Source: Siminovitchia terrae (lineage in GTDB: Bacteria > Bacillota > Bacilli > Bacillales > Bacillaceae_C). Taken from it: DNA of 64,000 nucleotides. Within the stretch, counting starts at the first letter, position 1. Each line of letters begins with the position of its first letter. The DNA is taken from NCBI RefSeq assembly GCF_003605405.2, contig NZ_QYTW02000019.1, positions 11,593-75,592 of the forward strand. The letters are read 5' to 3'. A program made the translations under genes and the position numbers. The notes beneath the pieces are model-generated. The model searched no databases, was not told where the DNA came from, and saw nothing but the letters and a program-made list of their open reading frames with translations. Positions 51,119-61,111 of the stretch are shown here, piece after piece.

Positions 51119-51931
51119 TTATCCAAATCGTCCCGTTATATAGTCCTCTGTCCTCTTGTCATCCGGATTGGAGAACATGGCCGACGTCTTGCTAAACTCA
51201 ATCAATTCCCCATTTAAGAAAAAGGCTGTCTTATCTGATATGCGAGCCGCTTGCTGCATATTGTGCGTCACAATGATGATGCTGAAGTTTTCCTTCAACT
51301 CCTGGACCAGCTCTTCCACTTTTAAAGTAGAGATAGGATCAAGTGCAGAGGTCGGTTCATCCATCAAAATGACATCAGGTTCAATCGCAAGGCATCTAGC
51401 GATACAAAGACGTTGCTGCTGGCCGCCTGAAAGTCCGAAGGCATTTTCACTCAGCCTGTCTTTCACTTCATCCCAAAGCGCAGCCCCCTGCAAGCTTCTT
51501 TCCACAATCTCATTCAATATTTTTTTGTCCCTAATACCATGAATCCGCGGGCCATAAACGACGTTTTCATAGATTGATTTTGGAAACGGATTGGGTTTTT
51601 GAAAGACCATTCCCACTTTGGTCCTTAATTCTTCAACGCCAAATTTGTGATCCAAGATATTCTTTCCTCTATACAGCAATTCGCCGGTCATTTTCACTGA
51701 AGGAACAAGCTCTACCATCCGATTCAGAGACTTGATGAATGTCGATTTTCCACATCCAGATGGTCCGATAATCGCTGTGACCTCATTCTCCGCTATTTTA
51801 AAATCAATCTCTTTCAGAGCATGCTTTTCCCCGTACCATAGATTAAAATTTTTCGCTTGAAAAACTTCATTCTTCTGTACCTGGATATCCGGTTTGGCTG
51901 TTTGTTCCTCCCTGACCAATGTTGTAATCAA
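51119..51931 (-). CDS. pstB: Phosphate ABC transporter ATP-binding protein PstB
   Basis: 270 residues. Walker [11 protein letters not shown] near residues 57-66, PstB-specific [25 protein letters not shown], signature [33 protein letters not shown] near residues 168-199, and the switch His in [21 protein letters not shown]. It drives phosphate import with PstA and PstC. AGGGATAGA lies before the ATG, and it is 14 bp after pstA. Confidence 0.97.
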   Translation of the reverse strand: MITTLVREEQTAKPDIQVQKNEVFQAKNFNLWYGEKHALKEIDFKIAENEVTAIIGPSGCGKSTFIKSLNRMVELVPSVKMTGELLYRGKNILDHKFGVEELRTKVGMVFQKPNPFPKSIYENVVYGPRIHGIRDKKILNEIVERSLQGAALWDEVKDRLSENAFGLSGGQQQRLCIARCLAIEPDVILMDEPTSALDPISTLKVEELVQELKENFSIIIVTHNMQQAARISDKTAFFLNGELIEFSKTSAMFSNPDDKRTEDYITGRFG

Positions 51932-51945
51932 ATCTATCCCTCCAA

Positions 51946-52824
51946 TTAATAGCGCTTGGAAAATTTATTTCTAATGATAATGGCAATGGAATTCATCAAA
52001 AGCAGCATAAGAAGCAGAACAATAATTCCAGCTGCTGCTACATCATGGAATGCAACCTGCGGTCTGCTGGTCCAGTTGAAAATTTGAATAGGCATGACGG
52101 TGAACCCTGACCAAATACTTTCTGGTACAAAGGCAACAAACGTCAATGCTCCAATCATAATGAGCGGAGCTGTCTCCCCGACTGCACGTGATAATGCCAG
52201 TATTCCACCTGTTAAGATACCTGGAATCGCCGCTGGCAAAATAACACGGCGGATGGTTTGCCACTTTGTGGCTCCCATTCCGTATGATGCTTCCTGCAGT
52301 TCTTTCGGAACAGCGCGAATGGCTTCCTGCGAAGCTACAACAATAATAGGGAGAATCAAAAGGCTCATAGTCAATCCTCCGGCAAGCACACTCCTCCCCA
52401 TTTCCATCATCCGTACAAATACAGTCAATCCCAATAACCCGAAAACAATAGACGGAACGCCTGCCAAATTAGAAATATTCATTTGAATAAAGCGGGTAAA
52501 CCTGCTTTTCTTTGCATACAACTCAAGATAGATGGCACAGCCAACGCCTAATACAATGGATACAGGACCTGTAATGGCCACCAGCCAAATCGTCCCGAAT
52601 ATGGCGGCTTTGATGCCTGCATCTTCAGGCCTTCGTGAAGCGAAGCTTGTAAAAAAATCAAGATCCAAATAGCTGTACCCTTGGGATAATATCCGGTAAA
52701 CCAAAATCCCTAATACTAGCAATCCAACCGATGTGGCAAGCATAAACAGCCACTTCGACAATCTGTTTTTTAAAAGACGGGAACCAGTTCTTTTCACTAT
52801 CTTTTCATCATTTATCAATTCCAT
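51946..52824 (-). CDS. pstA: Phosphate ABC transporter permease PstA
   Basis: 292 residues with six membrane segments and the binding-protein-dependent permease signature [49 protein letters not shown] near residues 178-226. It forms the channel with PstC. Its start overlaps the pstC stop codon (TAATG), giving tight coupling. Confidence 0.96.
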   Translation of the reverse strand: MELINDEKIVKRTGSRLLKNRLSKWLFMLATSVGLLVLGILVYRILSQGYSYLDLDFFTSFASRRPEDAGIKAAIFGTIWLVAITGPVSIVLGVGCAIYLELYAKKSRFTRFIQMNISNLAGVPSIVFGLLGLTVFVRMMEMGRSVLAGGLTMSLLILPIIVVASQEAIRAVPKELQEASYGMGATKWQTIRRVILPAAIPGILTGGILALSRAVGETAPLIMIGALTFVAFVPESIWSGFTVMPIQIFNWTSRPQVAFHDVAAAGIIVLLLMLLLMNSIAIIIRNKFSKRY

Positions 52825-53771
52825 TAATACTCCTCCCTAAAGCGCTTAGAGATCCATTGGGCAATGATGTTCATGAAGAGTGTAAAAATGAACAGCGCCA
52901 TTCCAACCGCATAAATGCTGTAGTAAATGGTGGAGCCATATGAAGCATCTCCAAGGCTCACCTGCACAATATAAGCGGTCATCGTCTGAATGGTCTCCGT
53001 CGGATCAAAGGTTAGATTCGGTTTTGAACCGCCTGCAATTGTGACGATCATCGTTTCACCAATCGCACGGGAGATCCCTAGAACACATGAAGCGACAATT
53101 CCGGATAACGCAGCAGGCAAGACTACTTTTAAGGACACTTCCAATTTGGTTGACCCCAGTGCCAATGCCCCTTCCCTCATGGATCGAGGAACTGAGCTCA
53201 TCGCATCTTCAGAAAGGGATGCAATCATCGGAATGATCATGATCCCAATAACAATTCCTGGACTTAATGCATTAAAAAACTGCAAGTTCGGTACAATTTT
53301 TTGCAAAAGAGGTGTTACAAAAGTTAAGGCAAAAAAACCGTAAACAATAGTCGGAATCCCGGCAAGGACTTCTAAAATGGGTTTCACAACTTTCCTGACC
53401 CGATCACTGGCATATTCACTTAAATAAATGGCTGTCGCAAGACCAATCGGAATCGCGACAATCATGGCAATCACAGCTACCAGCAATGTCCCCGAAACCA
53501 AAGGAGCTATACCATATTGAGGATCGGCTTCGAAAAACGGGAACCACTCTTTGCTTGTGATAAATTCTATTATGTTAACACGTTCAAAAAACGTAATTGT
53601 TTCCACTAGTAATGTAATGACGATCCCAATCGTCGTTAAAATAGAAATAACTGCCATTGTAAAAAGAAAAATGGGGACACATCTTTCAATCATCCCCTGC
53701 TTAAACTTAGACTTTCTTTTATTTTCTTCAATGAGTGCGGCAACTGATTTTCTTTCCGCTTTTAACTCCAT
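52824..53771 (-). CDS. pstC: Phosphate ABC transporter permease PstC
   Basis: 315 residues with six membrane segments. The EAA loop EGALALGSTKLEVSLKVVLPAALSGIVASCVLGISRAIGETMIVTIAGG near residues 198-246 marks the family. The N-terminus has a basic cytoplasmic head (RKSVAALIEENKRKSKFKQG). It is separated from pstS by a 64-bp gap with a strong hairpin. Confidence 0.96.
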   Translation of the reverse strand: MELKAERKSVAALIEENKRKSKFKQGMIERCVPIFLFTMAVISILTTIGIVITLLVETITFFERVNIIEFITSKEWFPFFEADPQYGIAPLVSGTLLVAVIAMIVAIPIGLATAIYLSEYASDRVRKVVKPILEVLAGIPTIVYGFFALTFVTPLLQKIVPNLQFFNALSPGIVIGIMIIPMIASLSEDAMSSVPRSMREGALALGSTKLEVSLKVVLPAALSGIVASCVLGISRAIGETMIVTIAGGSKPNLTFDPTETIQTMTAYIVQVSLGDASYGSTIYYSIYAVGMALFIFTLFMNIIAQWISKRFREEY

Positions 53772-53804
53772 AAGGAAAACTCCTCACTATTTTCATAGTA
53801 AAGG

Positions 53805-53824
53805 GAGAGGGGGGTCCCCCTCTC
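53805..53824 (-). promoter_or_regulatory. Hairpin in the pstS-pstC gap
   Basis: GAGAGGGGG and CCCCCTCTC-type arms fold almost without loop, 12 bp after pstS. There is no clean T-run. It probably stabilises the pstS transcript or attenuates read-through, so that the binding protein is made in excess over the permeases. Confidence 0.7.
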
Positions 53825-53835
53825 ACCTGATCATA

Positions 53836-54828
53836 TTACTTTGAAGCTTCTTCCAGTTTTTCAAGCGCTGCTTTATATTCATCGTCTTTAAGGCTGATAT
53901 AACCAACTTCTTCAGCTAGAGTACCGGCATTTTCAAGAGCAAACTTAGCATACTCGTAAACTTGAGGTTTCTCTTTCAATGCTTTATTACTAGCATAGAA
54001 GTACAATGGACGGGAAAGCGGCTCATATACACCGTTCATGATCGTGTCATGGTCTGGAGTGACTGCCTCACCTTTACTATTAACGATCGGTACAACCTTT
54101 AGATTGTCCTTATTTTCAGCGTAGTATGAGAATCCGAAAAAGCCGATTCCGCCTTTGTCTCCCATTACACCTTGCACAAGTACATTATCATCCTCAGATA
54201 ATGTAGCGTCTTTTCTCATTTGTTCTTCTTCAAGAATTACTTCATTCCAGTAGTCATAAGTACCGGAGTCTGTACCTGGGCTGAAGAATGTAATCGGCTC
54301 TTTTGGCCAGCCATCACGGACATCCGCCCATGTTTTCACATTCCCATCTTCCAGCCACATTTTTTTCAATTCATCAATAGTCAACTGATCGACAAAGTCG
54401 TTATCTTTATTTACTACGACAGATATACCGTCATAAGCGATTTCGAATTCTGTATAATCAATGCCTGCTTCTTCCAACAGCTTCGCCTCTTCATCCTTTA
54501 TAGGGCGTGAAGCATTGCTGATGTCCGTTTCCCCTGCGATAAATTTTTTAAATCCGCCCCCGGTTCCAGAAACACCCACCGGCGCCTTGACATCCGGCTG
54601 ATCCGCAGCAAATTCCTCGGATACTGCTTCCATAATCGGGAAAACAGTTGAAGATCCATCAATGCCGACGGAACCCGTCAACTTGTCATTGGATGTTTCT
54701 TCTACCTTCGAAGTATTATTTTCATTTCCCTCTGCATTGCTGCTTGTACTGCCATCACCATTTCCACACCCTGCAAATAAGAGAGCTGAAGATAAGGTGA
54801 CTGTCGCAAACGCGGCTTTCAATTTCAT
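53836..54828 (-). CDS. pstS: Phosphate-binding lipoprotein PstS
   Basis: 330 residues with a lipoprotein signal peptide ([20 protein letters not shown], lipobox Cys at residue 20) and an Asn/Glu/Ser-rich linker to residue 48. Phosphate-binding motifs follow: [22 protein letters not shown] near residues 52-73, [29 protein letters not shown] near residues 83-111, and [14 protein letters not shown] near residues 183-196. It captures phosphate outside the membrane for PstCA-B. It heads the operon behind PhoP boxes; GGGGGAAAATGACGA precedes the ATG. Confidence 0.97.
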   Translation of the reverse strand: MKLKAAFATVTLSSALLFAGCGNGDGSTSSNAEGNENNTSKVEETSNDKLTGSVGIDGSSTVFPIMEAVSEEFAADQPDVKAPVGVSGTGGGFKKFIAGETDISNASRPIKDEEAKLLEEAGIDYTEFEIAYDGISVVVNKDNDFVDQLTIDELKKMWLEDGNVKTWADVRDGWPKEPITFFSPGTDSGTYDYWNEVILEEEQMRKDATLSEDDNVLVQGVMGDKGGIGFFGFSYYAENKDNLKVVPIVNSKGEAVTPDHDTIMNGVYEPLSRPLYFYASNKALKEKPQVYEYAKFALENAGTLAEEVGYISLKDDEYKAALEKLEEASK

Positions 54829-54897
54829 TCGTCATTTTCCCCCTAATATTCTTTGTTCGACTTCAATGAACATATTACTCTCCCTATATCAATTTTC

Positions 54898-54937
54898 GAT
54901 GAACGCAATGTAAAGATTATGTAAAGGTGACGTTGAA
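54898..54937 (-). promoter_or_regulatory. PhoP boxes upstream of pstS
   Basis: On the minus strand TTTACA, TTTACA and TTCATC occur at exact 11-bp spacing, with a further TTCAAC one step upstream. This is the direct-repeat pattern bound by phosphorylated PhoP in Bacillus (TT-ACA every 11 bp). The rest of the 54829-55169 gap holds no gene. Confidence 0.85.
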
Positions 54938-55169
54938 CCTATTCAACAGAGGGTTTTAGAGCATTTTCACATGCAATTTGAAGCATACCTGTCAAACCCG
55001 TGCAGGTCTGTAGCATTTCCTTTCAAACTGGGGGCGGATCCAATGCTCAGAGCATTTCCAATCACCTTCGATCAATTCCTCTTAATCTTGGATCATAACT
55101 AGTCATGCCTAACTATTCCATCGTAAGTCTAGGGCATATCCAGTATTTTTCGCAGCATTTCTCCAACAT

Positions 55170-55203
55170 AAAAAATCCTCACTCCCTTTTCGGGTGCGAG
55201 GAT
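55170..55203 (-). terminator. Terminator after phoR
   Basis: ATCCTCGCACCC and GGGAGTGAGGAT arms (one mismatch) around GAAAA, followed by TTTTTTATG on the minus strand. It starts at the stop codon. Confidence 0.9.
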
Positions 55204-56966
55204 CATTGCTGCTTCGGCAGTGTCACTATAAATTCTGTCCCCCTGCCTTCTTCACTTTTGACTTCAATTTTTCCTTGGTGTGATTCCACCAAATGTTTCA
55301 CAATCGCAAGGCCAAGGCCAGTACCGCCCGAATTCCGGGCTCTCCCCTTGTCCACTCTGTAAAAACGCTCAAACAACCGCGGCAAATCTTTTTTTGCGAT
55401 GCCGATTCCTGTATCTTTGACGCTGATTGCAACCTCATCTTCTATGTCCGCAAGCGACACCGTAATCCTTCCACCTGCTGGAGTATAAGAGACTGCATTA
55501 GAGACAAGGTTCAGAATGATTTGCTGAATCCGATCCTTTTCCCCCTTAACCCAGCACTCCCTTTCCACCGGCAAGTGAAGTTCCAATCCTTTTTTCTCAA
55601 CATCTTTCCTGACTGTATCAGCGACTCGATCCACAACCTCCGCCACATTAACATTTTCCACCTCAAGCGGAATCATATGCTGTTCGATTTTTGACAGATG
55701 AAGAATATCATTGATCATCCGATGAAGTCGCTCACTTTCTTTATGAATGATGCCAAGGAAATGGTGGAGGGCTTCTTTATCTTCCATTGCGCCGTCAAGT
55801 AAGGTTTCCGTAAAACCTTTGACTGAAGTGATCGGCGTTTTTAATTCATGGGAAACATTCGCAATGAATTCGCTTCTCATTTTTTCAAGCCGGCGAATGT
55901 CGGTTATGTCATGAAGTACCGCCACAATTCCCTTTAACTCGCCATTTTCTCCGACATATGGCGCAAGGTGCGCATCCAGTATCCGCTCGTTCGGATAATA
56001 AAATTGGATCTCATCCCTGATTTCCGTTTGTTCATTTAGGCACCGGGCGATCAGTCGGCTCAAGCCTGCATTTTTGACGATTTCCACATGCTGTTTTCCA
56101 GTAAAAGCTTCAGGATCCGCATCTAGCATACAGCCAATCGCACGATTGGCAAGTAAAATTTTTCCGTTCTTGTCCACAAAAAGTACGCCGCTCATCATAT
56201 TTCGTAGAACTCCTGAAAGCCGCTGCTCATTTTCCTGGATTGTTTCCATCTGACTTTTCAAGCTGGCAGCAAGAACATTGATGGCATTAGCAAGCTGGCC
56301 CAACTCTCCTTTGGGTCTCATGCTTACTCTCGCGGTGTAGTCCTTATCTTTCAATTTCTGAGATACAAACATCATTTCTTCAACTGGCTTGGCAATGCCT
56401 TTGGCGATTCTGATTCCAATCAGTGCAGTCAGCAAAAGGGCGGCAAAAAGGACGATTGTTAAAGTATTCCTTAGATGCCTAATTGCTTTCTCAATGTTTT
56501 CGAGAGAAAGGGCCACCCTAACAACGCCTTTGACCTCTCCATCAATTTTCACAGGAATGGCCGTATACATCATACTGTAACCCAGGGTGTGGCTGTATCT
56601 CGTCGATATACCAGATTCCTTCCCTTCCTTAATGACCTGGCTAACTTCCGGGCGACTCGCATGGCTTTCCATACTAGAGGGATTGTCTTCTGAATCTGCC
56701 AATACTTTTCCATTGCGGTCGATAACTGTCACTCGCGATGTCACTGGGGCGGCTAGTTCCTTTACTTTAGACTGCAAATCTTGCTGCTCAATCCCATTTA
56801 GCTCTAATGCTCGCAAAACGAGATGAGCTGTTTGCTTAAGCTGGCTTTCTTTAAAATCCATATATGTATTTTTCATTGTGTTGGCCAAAAAGAGGCCGGA
56901 CCCCAGAAGGGCAAAAAACATTAAAAGAAAAAAAGAAAACGTAATACGCACCCATAGCTTATGCAT
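55203..56966 (-). CDS. phoR: Phosphate sensor histidine kinase PhoR (PnpS)
   Basis: 587 residues. Two membrane segments (VRITFSFFLLMFFALLGSGLFLA near residues 5-27 and TLTIVLFAALLLTALIGIRIA near residues 168-188) frame an extracytoplasmic PAS-like domain. Then come HAMP (RIAKGIAKPVEEMMFVSQKLKDKDYTARV), a PAS domain (NEQRLSGVLRNMMSGVLFVDKNG), the phospho-acceptor SHELKTPITSVKGFTETLLDGA (His near 372) and the HATPase with N box NLVSNAVSYTP, GVKDTGIGI-type DTGIGIAKKDLPRLFERFYR and GGTGLGLAIVKHLV. Reports phosphate limitation to PhoP. It starts 2 bp after phoP. Confidence 0.96.
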   Translation of the reverse strand: MHKLWVRITFSFFLLMFFALLGSGLFLANTMKNTYMDFKESQLKQTAHLVLRALELNGIEQQDLQSKVKELAAPVTSRVTVIDRNGKVLADSEDNPSSMESHASRPEVSQVIKEGKESGISTRYSHTLGYSMMYTAIPVKIDGEVKGVVRVALSLENIEKAIRHLRNTLTIVLFAALLLTALIGIRIAKGIAKPVEEMMFVSQKLKDKDYTARVSMRPKGELGQLANAINVLAASLKSQMETIQENEQRLSGVLRNMMSGVLFVDKNGKILLANRAIGCMLDADPEAFTGKQHVEIVKNAGLSRLIARCLNEQTEIRDEIQFYYPNERILDAHLAPYVGENGELKGIVAVLHDITDIRRLEKMRSEFIANVSHELKTPITSVKGFTETLLDGAMEDKEALHHFLGIIHKESERLHRMINDILHLSKIEQHMIPLEVENVNVAEVVDRVADTVRKDVEKKGLELHLPVERECWVKGEKDRIQQIILNLVSNAVSYTPAGGRITVSLADIEDEVAISVKDTGIGIAKKDLPRLFERFYRVDKGRARNSGGTGLGLAIVKHLVESHQGKIEVKSEEGRGTEFIVTLPKQQ

Positions 56967-56968
56967 CC

Positions 56969-57676
56969 TTAAGGCCTCTCCATTTTATAGCCGAATCCAC
57001 GGATTGTTTTAATATATCGAGGATGCCGTGTATCTTCTTCAATTTTTTCTCGCAAATTGCTGATATGAACATCAACAATCCGAGAATCTCCAATAAAGTC
57101 GTAATTCCAGATGGCGTCCAAAAGCTGCGTTCTGCTCAAAACTTTCCCTTCATTTGAAGCAAGATACAATAGAAGCTCAAACTCCTTTGGGGTCAGTTCA
57201 AGTTTATCTCCATCCAGCAATGCTTCGTACCTTTCAGGATAGATCGTAACCTGCCCTAATTCCACGACAGGTTCGGGAGCTTTGTCCATAACAGCGCTGC
57301 TTTCTTCAAAGGTTTTGGTCCTTCGTAAAATAGCTTTCACCCGCGCAACGACTTCACGCGGACTGAAGGGCTTTGTCAAATAATCATCTGCACCGAGCTC
57401 CAGCCCGAGCACTTTATCAAATTCATCGCCACGGGCTGTAAGCATTAAAATAGGAGTATTCACTTTTTCCTGGCGAAGGGTCTTACATATATCCATTCCG
57501 TCCATTCCAGGAAGCATCAAATCCAAAATCATCAGGTCCGGCCGCTCTTCCATGGCCTTTTTCAGGCCCTCAGTGCCGTCCGAAGCTGTCAACACTGAGA
57601 AGCCTGCCTTTTCAAGATTATATTGAAGTAATGTCGCAATTGATGGCTCATCTTCTACAACTAAAATTCGTTCCAT
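56969..57676 (-). CDS. phoP: Phosphate response regulator PhoP (PnpR)
   Basis: About 235 residues from the ATG at 57676, behind AGGAGG with a 9-base spacer; an earlier in-frame ATG lacks a ribosome site. The receiver domain has VVEDEPS (acidic pocket), the phospho-acceptor in DLMILDLMLPGMDG (Asp near 52), and Thr/Lys in ILMLTARGDE and DDYLTKPFSPREVVARVKA. The OmpR-type winged helix is LTPKEFELLLYLASNEGKVLSRTQLLDAIWNYDFIGDSRIVDVHISNLREKI. Controls the Pho regulon, including pstS. The stop codon of the metal ATPase lies only 14 bp upstream. Confidence 0.97.
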   Translation of the reverse strand: MERILVVEDEPSIATLLQYNLEKAGFSVLTASDGTEGLKKAMEERPDLMILDLMLPGMDGMDICKTLRQEKVNTPILMLTARGDEFDKVLGLELGADDYLTKPFSPREVVARVKAILRRTKTFEESSAVMDKAPEPVVELGQVTIYPERYEALLDGDKLELTPKEFELLLYLASNEGKVLSRTQLLDAIWNYDFIGDSRIVDVHISNLREKIEEDTRHPRYIKTIRGFGYKMERP

Positions 57677-57690
57677 TTTTCTCAGCCTCC

Positions 57691-59784
57691 TCATTTAGAG
57701 TGCACGCTGCCGCCTGACTTGTCAATCAAAATCGTCAGACTGATCAGCGTAACAAGGATCGTGGCACCCATATCCGAAAGGATGGCGATCCACAATGTAA
57801 GGAGACCTGGAATGGTCAGCAATAAGGCAATGAGCTTTAAACCAAGGGCAAGAGATATATTCAACTTGATAACAGAATTCACCCGTTTGGCAATTTTAAT
57901 GGCGCTCGGCAATTTGCCAAGATGGTCCTGCATTAACACAATGTCAGCTGTTTCAATGGCGCTGTCAGTTCCTTTTCCCATTGCAATCCCAAGATCGGCA
58001 ACGGCCAAAGCAGGAGCGTCGTTAATACCATCCCCAACCATCGCTGTTTTCCTTTCCCGAATCAGATCATTGATTTTTTCCACTTTCTGATCCGGTAGCA
58101 AATTGGCGTAAAAATCAGTCAACCCAATAGCATCTGCCACTTTTTTTGCCGTTTTTTCATGGTCTCCTGTCAGCATGATTGCCCTCTTGATGCCAGATTT
58201 ATACAATTGCTGGATTACGTCTTTGCTCTCCGGACGTATTTCGTCCGCGATCCCAAACAATCCGAGAACACGTGAATCATCTGAAACGGACACAAGCGTA
58301 TATCCTGCATTTTTCAGTTGGTCAATATCCGCTCTGATCTTCTCATCAACAGCACCAGAAGGAATGCTCGCTTCATTGCCCAGCCGATACAGTTTACCTG
58401 ATACGAAGGCTTCCACTCCCTGTCCGGCAATCGTCGTGATATCAGCCGGTTCTTCCAAGAAAAGATCATGTTTTTCCACTTCCTTCATGACTGCTTTAGC
58501 CAAAGGATGGGAAGAAGATCTCTCAATGGATCCAGCCACTTTAAAAAATTCTTCTTCGTGATAAACAACCACTTTTTCCACATGAGGCTCGCCTTTAGTC
58601 AAAGTTCCTGTCTTATCGAAAGCGACAGTTTCAATGTGACCAAGCTGCTCTAAAAAGACTCCGCCCTTTACTAAAATCCCGTTGCGGGCATTTCGCGTAA
58701 TCCCCGAGATGATCGCAACCGGAGAAGATATGATCAAGGCACATGGACATCCGACGATCAATACAGCAAGCCCTTGGTAAAACCAGCTTCCCCAATCACC
58801 TCCAAAAAGCGGGGGAATCACCATGACAACAGCCGCGATCACCATAATCAAAGGAGTATAGTATTTAGCGAACTTATTAATGAACTGCTCTGTCGGCGTT
58901 TTCGTTTCCTGCGCTTCTTCCACGAGATGCAGAATCTTTGCAAGTGAAGAATCGTCATAAGACTTGGTAATTCTGACCTTCAGAACACCCTCGTTGTTAA
59001 TACTGCCGCCAAAAACAGTCTCCCCTTCCTCTTTGTCAACTGGCATGGACTCCCCTGTTATGGCAGCTTCATTGACTGAGCTTCTGCCATCAATGACAAC
59101 TCCGTCCGATGGAATTTTTTGGCCTGATTTTACAAGAACAATATCATCTGTTTTCAATTCTGCTACAGGAAGTACTTTTTCCTGTCCACCGCTAAGAACA
59201 ATTGCTTCCTTTGGCGCCGCATCTAGAAGCGTTTCCATTGACTTACGGGCCTTCTCCATTCCAAGCCCTTCCAAGAATTCATTAATTCCGAACAGAATCG
59301 CAACAAGAGTACCTTCTTTCCACTCACCAATTCCAAATGCTCCAATTAATGCGATCGTCATAAGTGTATCGATATTGAATTTGAACTTAAAAAGATTTCT
59401 CAATCCTTTTAGAAACGTCGAATACCCGCTCAATGCCGCCGCGACAACATAAAGAGCCACAGACGACCACCCAGGCAGTGATTTTTCCGAAATTATAGCT
59501 ACAACATACAAAATCACCGAAGCCCCTATCAAAAAGAGAAGCTTGCGCCCGCTTCCATGAGCATGGCTGTGATCATGGTCATGCTCATCTTCTTTTACTA
59601 TTGAGGCACCGTCGCTTGCCAAGATTTTTTCTACTTTATTTAATTCAATCTCATCTGACACAACCAATTTGCTAGAATTGAACAGGATTTTTGCATCTTC
59701 ACCATAATCCAATTTCTGTATTTCCTCTTCAATCTCCCTTGCGCAGTTCGCGCATGAAAGCCCCTGTAGCCGATATTCAGTCAT
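57691..59784 (-). CDS. cadA: Zinc/cadmium-translocating P1B-type ATPase
   Basis: 697 residues. The N-terminal heavy-metal domain has LSCANCAREIEEEIQ (CxxC at residues 10-13), followed by a His-rich stretch DEHDHDHSHAHGSG near residues 67-80. The transmembrane CPC motif (VGCPCALIISSPVA) marks the Zn/Cd/Pb class; the phosphorylation site is AFDKTGTLTKGEPH, and the hinge is AMVGDGINDAPALAVADLGIAMG. It exports divalent metal at the membrane. AGATGGAGGTTTAGAAA precedes the ATG; the sensor gene ends 24 bp upstream. Confidence 0.95.
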   Translation of the reverse strand: MTEYRLQGLSCANCAREIEEEIQKLDYGEDAKILFNSSKLVVSDEIELNKVEKILASDGASIVKEDEHDHDHSHAHGSGRKLLFLIGASVILYVVAIISEKSLPGWSSVALYVVAAALSGYSTFLKGLRNLFKFKFNIDTLMTIALIGAFGIGEWKEGTLVAILFGINEFLEGLGMEKARKSMETLLDAAPKEAIVLSGGQEKVLPVAELKTDDIVLVKSGQKIPSDGVVIDGRSSVNEAAITGESMPVDKEEGETVFGGSINNEGVLKVRITKSYDDSSLAKILHLVEEAQETKTPTEQFINKFAKYYTPLIMVIAAVVMVIPPLFGGDWGSWFYQGLAVLIVGCPCALIISSPVAIISGITRNARNGILVKGGVFLEQLGHIETVAFDKTGTLTKGEPHVEKVVVYHEEEFFKVAGSIERSSSHPLAKAVMKEVEKHDLFLEEPADITTIAGQGVEAFVSGKLYRLGNEASIPSGAVDEKIRADIDQLKNAGYTLVSVSDDSRVLGLFGIADEIRPESKDVIQQLYKSGIKRAIMLTGDHEKTAKKVADAIGLTDFYANLLPDQKVEKINDLIRERKTAMVGDGINDAPALAVADLGIAMGKGTDSAIETADIVLMQDHLGKLPSAIKIAKRVNSVIKLNISLALGLKLIALLLTIPGLLTLWIAILSDMGATILVTLISLTILIDKSGGSVHSK

Positions 59785-59808
59785 TTTCTAAACCTCCATC
59801 TGAGATGT

Positions 59809-60126
59809 TCAATGCCTTGCATGATCGATTGTCTGCTCCAGTATGTTCATGACATGTTCATCATCATGGGAATAGTAAAGGCTCGTACCTTCCCTTCTAT
59901 ATTTCACAAGCCGTAAATTTTTTAAAGTGCGAAGCTGATGTGAAACTGTAGACTGTTGCAAATTAAGACTCTCTGCAATTTCATTCACCGAAAATTCCCT
60001 CTCGGACAGAAGATGCAAGATCCGTATCCTTGTCGGATCCCCCAGCGCTTTGAAAATTTGCGAAACAGTTAGTAACGTGTCCTCATCTAGTTCATCAGGA
60101 TAATCGTTCTGCCTATTGTCATTCAT
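59809..60126 (-). CDS. czrA: CzrA-type ArsR/SmtB metal-sensing repressor
   Basis: 105 residues. Winged helix [82 protein letters not shown]. The C-terminal helix carries D-x-H-x10-H-x2-H (the alpha-5 site of CzrA), which binds Zn or Co; there is no Cys site of the CadC type (ELCVCD) at the N-terminus. It should release the operator when zinc is in excess and so derepress itself and the ATPase. Confidence 0.92.
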   Translation of the reverse strand: MNDNRQNDYPDELDEDTLLTVSQIFKALGDPTRIRILHLLSEREFSVNEIAESLNLQQSTVSHQLRTLKNLRLVKYRREGTSLYYSHDDEHVMNILEQTIDHARH

Positions 60127-60151
60127 ACGATTTTACACTTCCGTTCTCTTT

Positions 60152-60209
60152 ATATGATCATATGTTCATGTATTAATTTAAATGTATTAAATAAAGCTTT
60201 ATTTGTCAA
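60152..60209 (-). promoter_or_regulatory. czrA promoter and operator
   Basis: -35 TTGACA (60209-60204), a 17-bp spacer and -10 TACATT (60186-60181) on the minus strand. The inverted repeat ATATGATCATAT (60152-60163), within TGAACATATGATCATATA, covers the start region as expected for an ArsR-family operator. Confidence 0.78.
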
Positions 60210-60239
60210 GTAAAACCGCTAAAAATCTCTTCTTTTATA

Positions 60240-60566
60240 TAGCAGCCACCAAAATGTGCTATTGCAGGCAACGCGACAGGATATGCCGTTTTGAAATAGC
60301 TTAAGTTCATCTTTCAATAACCTGTAAAAGGAACCCCACCTTCTTCGACACTCATCTAGCTTTCCGAACTCTCGCATTTCCTTGAGCGCCCTCTACTCGG
60401 GTACTTCCGCTTTTCTATCCAATCGAATACTTGAGGGTAATTAGTTCCCATACATTGAAAGTGATGCCCAGTTTTGCTATATTATCATTAGTTTGTTTTA
60501 TTCAACTGAAGTCTTTGACGCACAAGCCTATATTTTTTTCATATATTAGTAAAGGGTGGTTATTGA
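60240..60566. other. Intergenic region between czrA and ferredoxin gene
   Basis: About 330 bp with no coding frame supported. A TTTGACG at 60507-60513 may be part of the ferredoxin promoter. A short piece near 60367-60393 resembles part of repeat C in reverse. AAGGGTGG before 60567 is the ferredoxin ribosome site. Confidence 0.45.
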
Positions 60567-60806
60567 ATGGCTTACGTAATTACATCTCCTTGTATCAGCG
60601 AAAAATTCGGTGAATGTGTCGATGTATGTCCTGTCGATTGTATTGAAGAAGGAGAAGAAATGTTCTTCATCGATCCAGACATTTGCATTGACTGTGGCGC
60701 ATGCCAAGCCGTTTGCCCGGTAGAAGCAATCTACCATGAAGAGGAGTTGCTCCCAGAGGATAATATATATTTAGAAAAAGCTAAAGAATTTTACGCTTCA
60801 AGATAA
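60567..60806 (+). CDS. Seven-iron-type ferredoxin (3Fe-4S/4Fe-4S)
   Basis: 79 residues. The Cys pattern [18 protein letters not shown] then [22 protein letters not shown] is that of the Fdx 7Fe ferredoxins, and the N-terminus AYVITSPC resembles the ferredoxin of Bacillus schlegelii as I recall it. It carries electrons at low potential in the cytoplasm; partner enzymes are unknown. It is a single gene, with AAAGGGTGG upstream of the ATG and a terminator downstream. Confidence 0.92.
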   Translation: MAYVITSPCISEKFGECVDVCPVDCIEEGEEMFFIDPDICIDCGACQAVCPVEAIYHEEELLPEDNIYLEKAKEFYASR

Positions 60807-60823
60807 TTTTCCAATAAAAAACA

Positions 60824-60858
60824 AGGGCCAAAGTGCAGGACACTTTTCGGCCTTTTTT
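60824..60858 (+). terminator. Terminator after ferredoxin gene
   Basis: AAGGGCC-AAAGTG and CACTTTTCGGCCTT arms around a 5-nt loop, followed by T8. Confidence 0.88.
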
Positions 60859-61111
60859 TTGCTTCAAAAACCCAACTTTCCCCTCTATTTGCTTTAAATA
60901 GCTTCTCGCCTGTGAAGGTGATATGACTTTTCTGCCAAACATCACTGGATGTTCACAGCTTACTGATTGAAGGATTTCCGCAACTCTTGAAGCGAGTAAT
61001 TCCATTGTTGAGCAGTTTCTCTGAAATAATTTTTTCCGTCCGCCTATACACAAAAAACCCGACTGAATAGAATAAAAAAGAACCCCCCAGCTGGCAGAGA
61101 GGAGGATAGCG

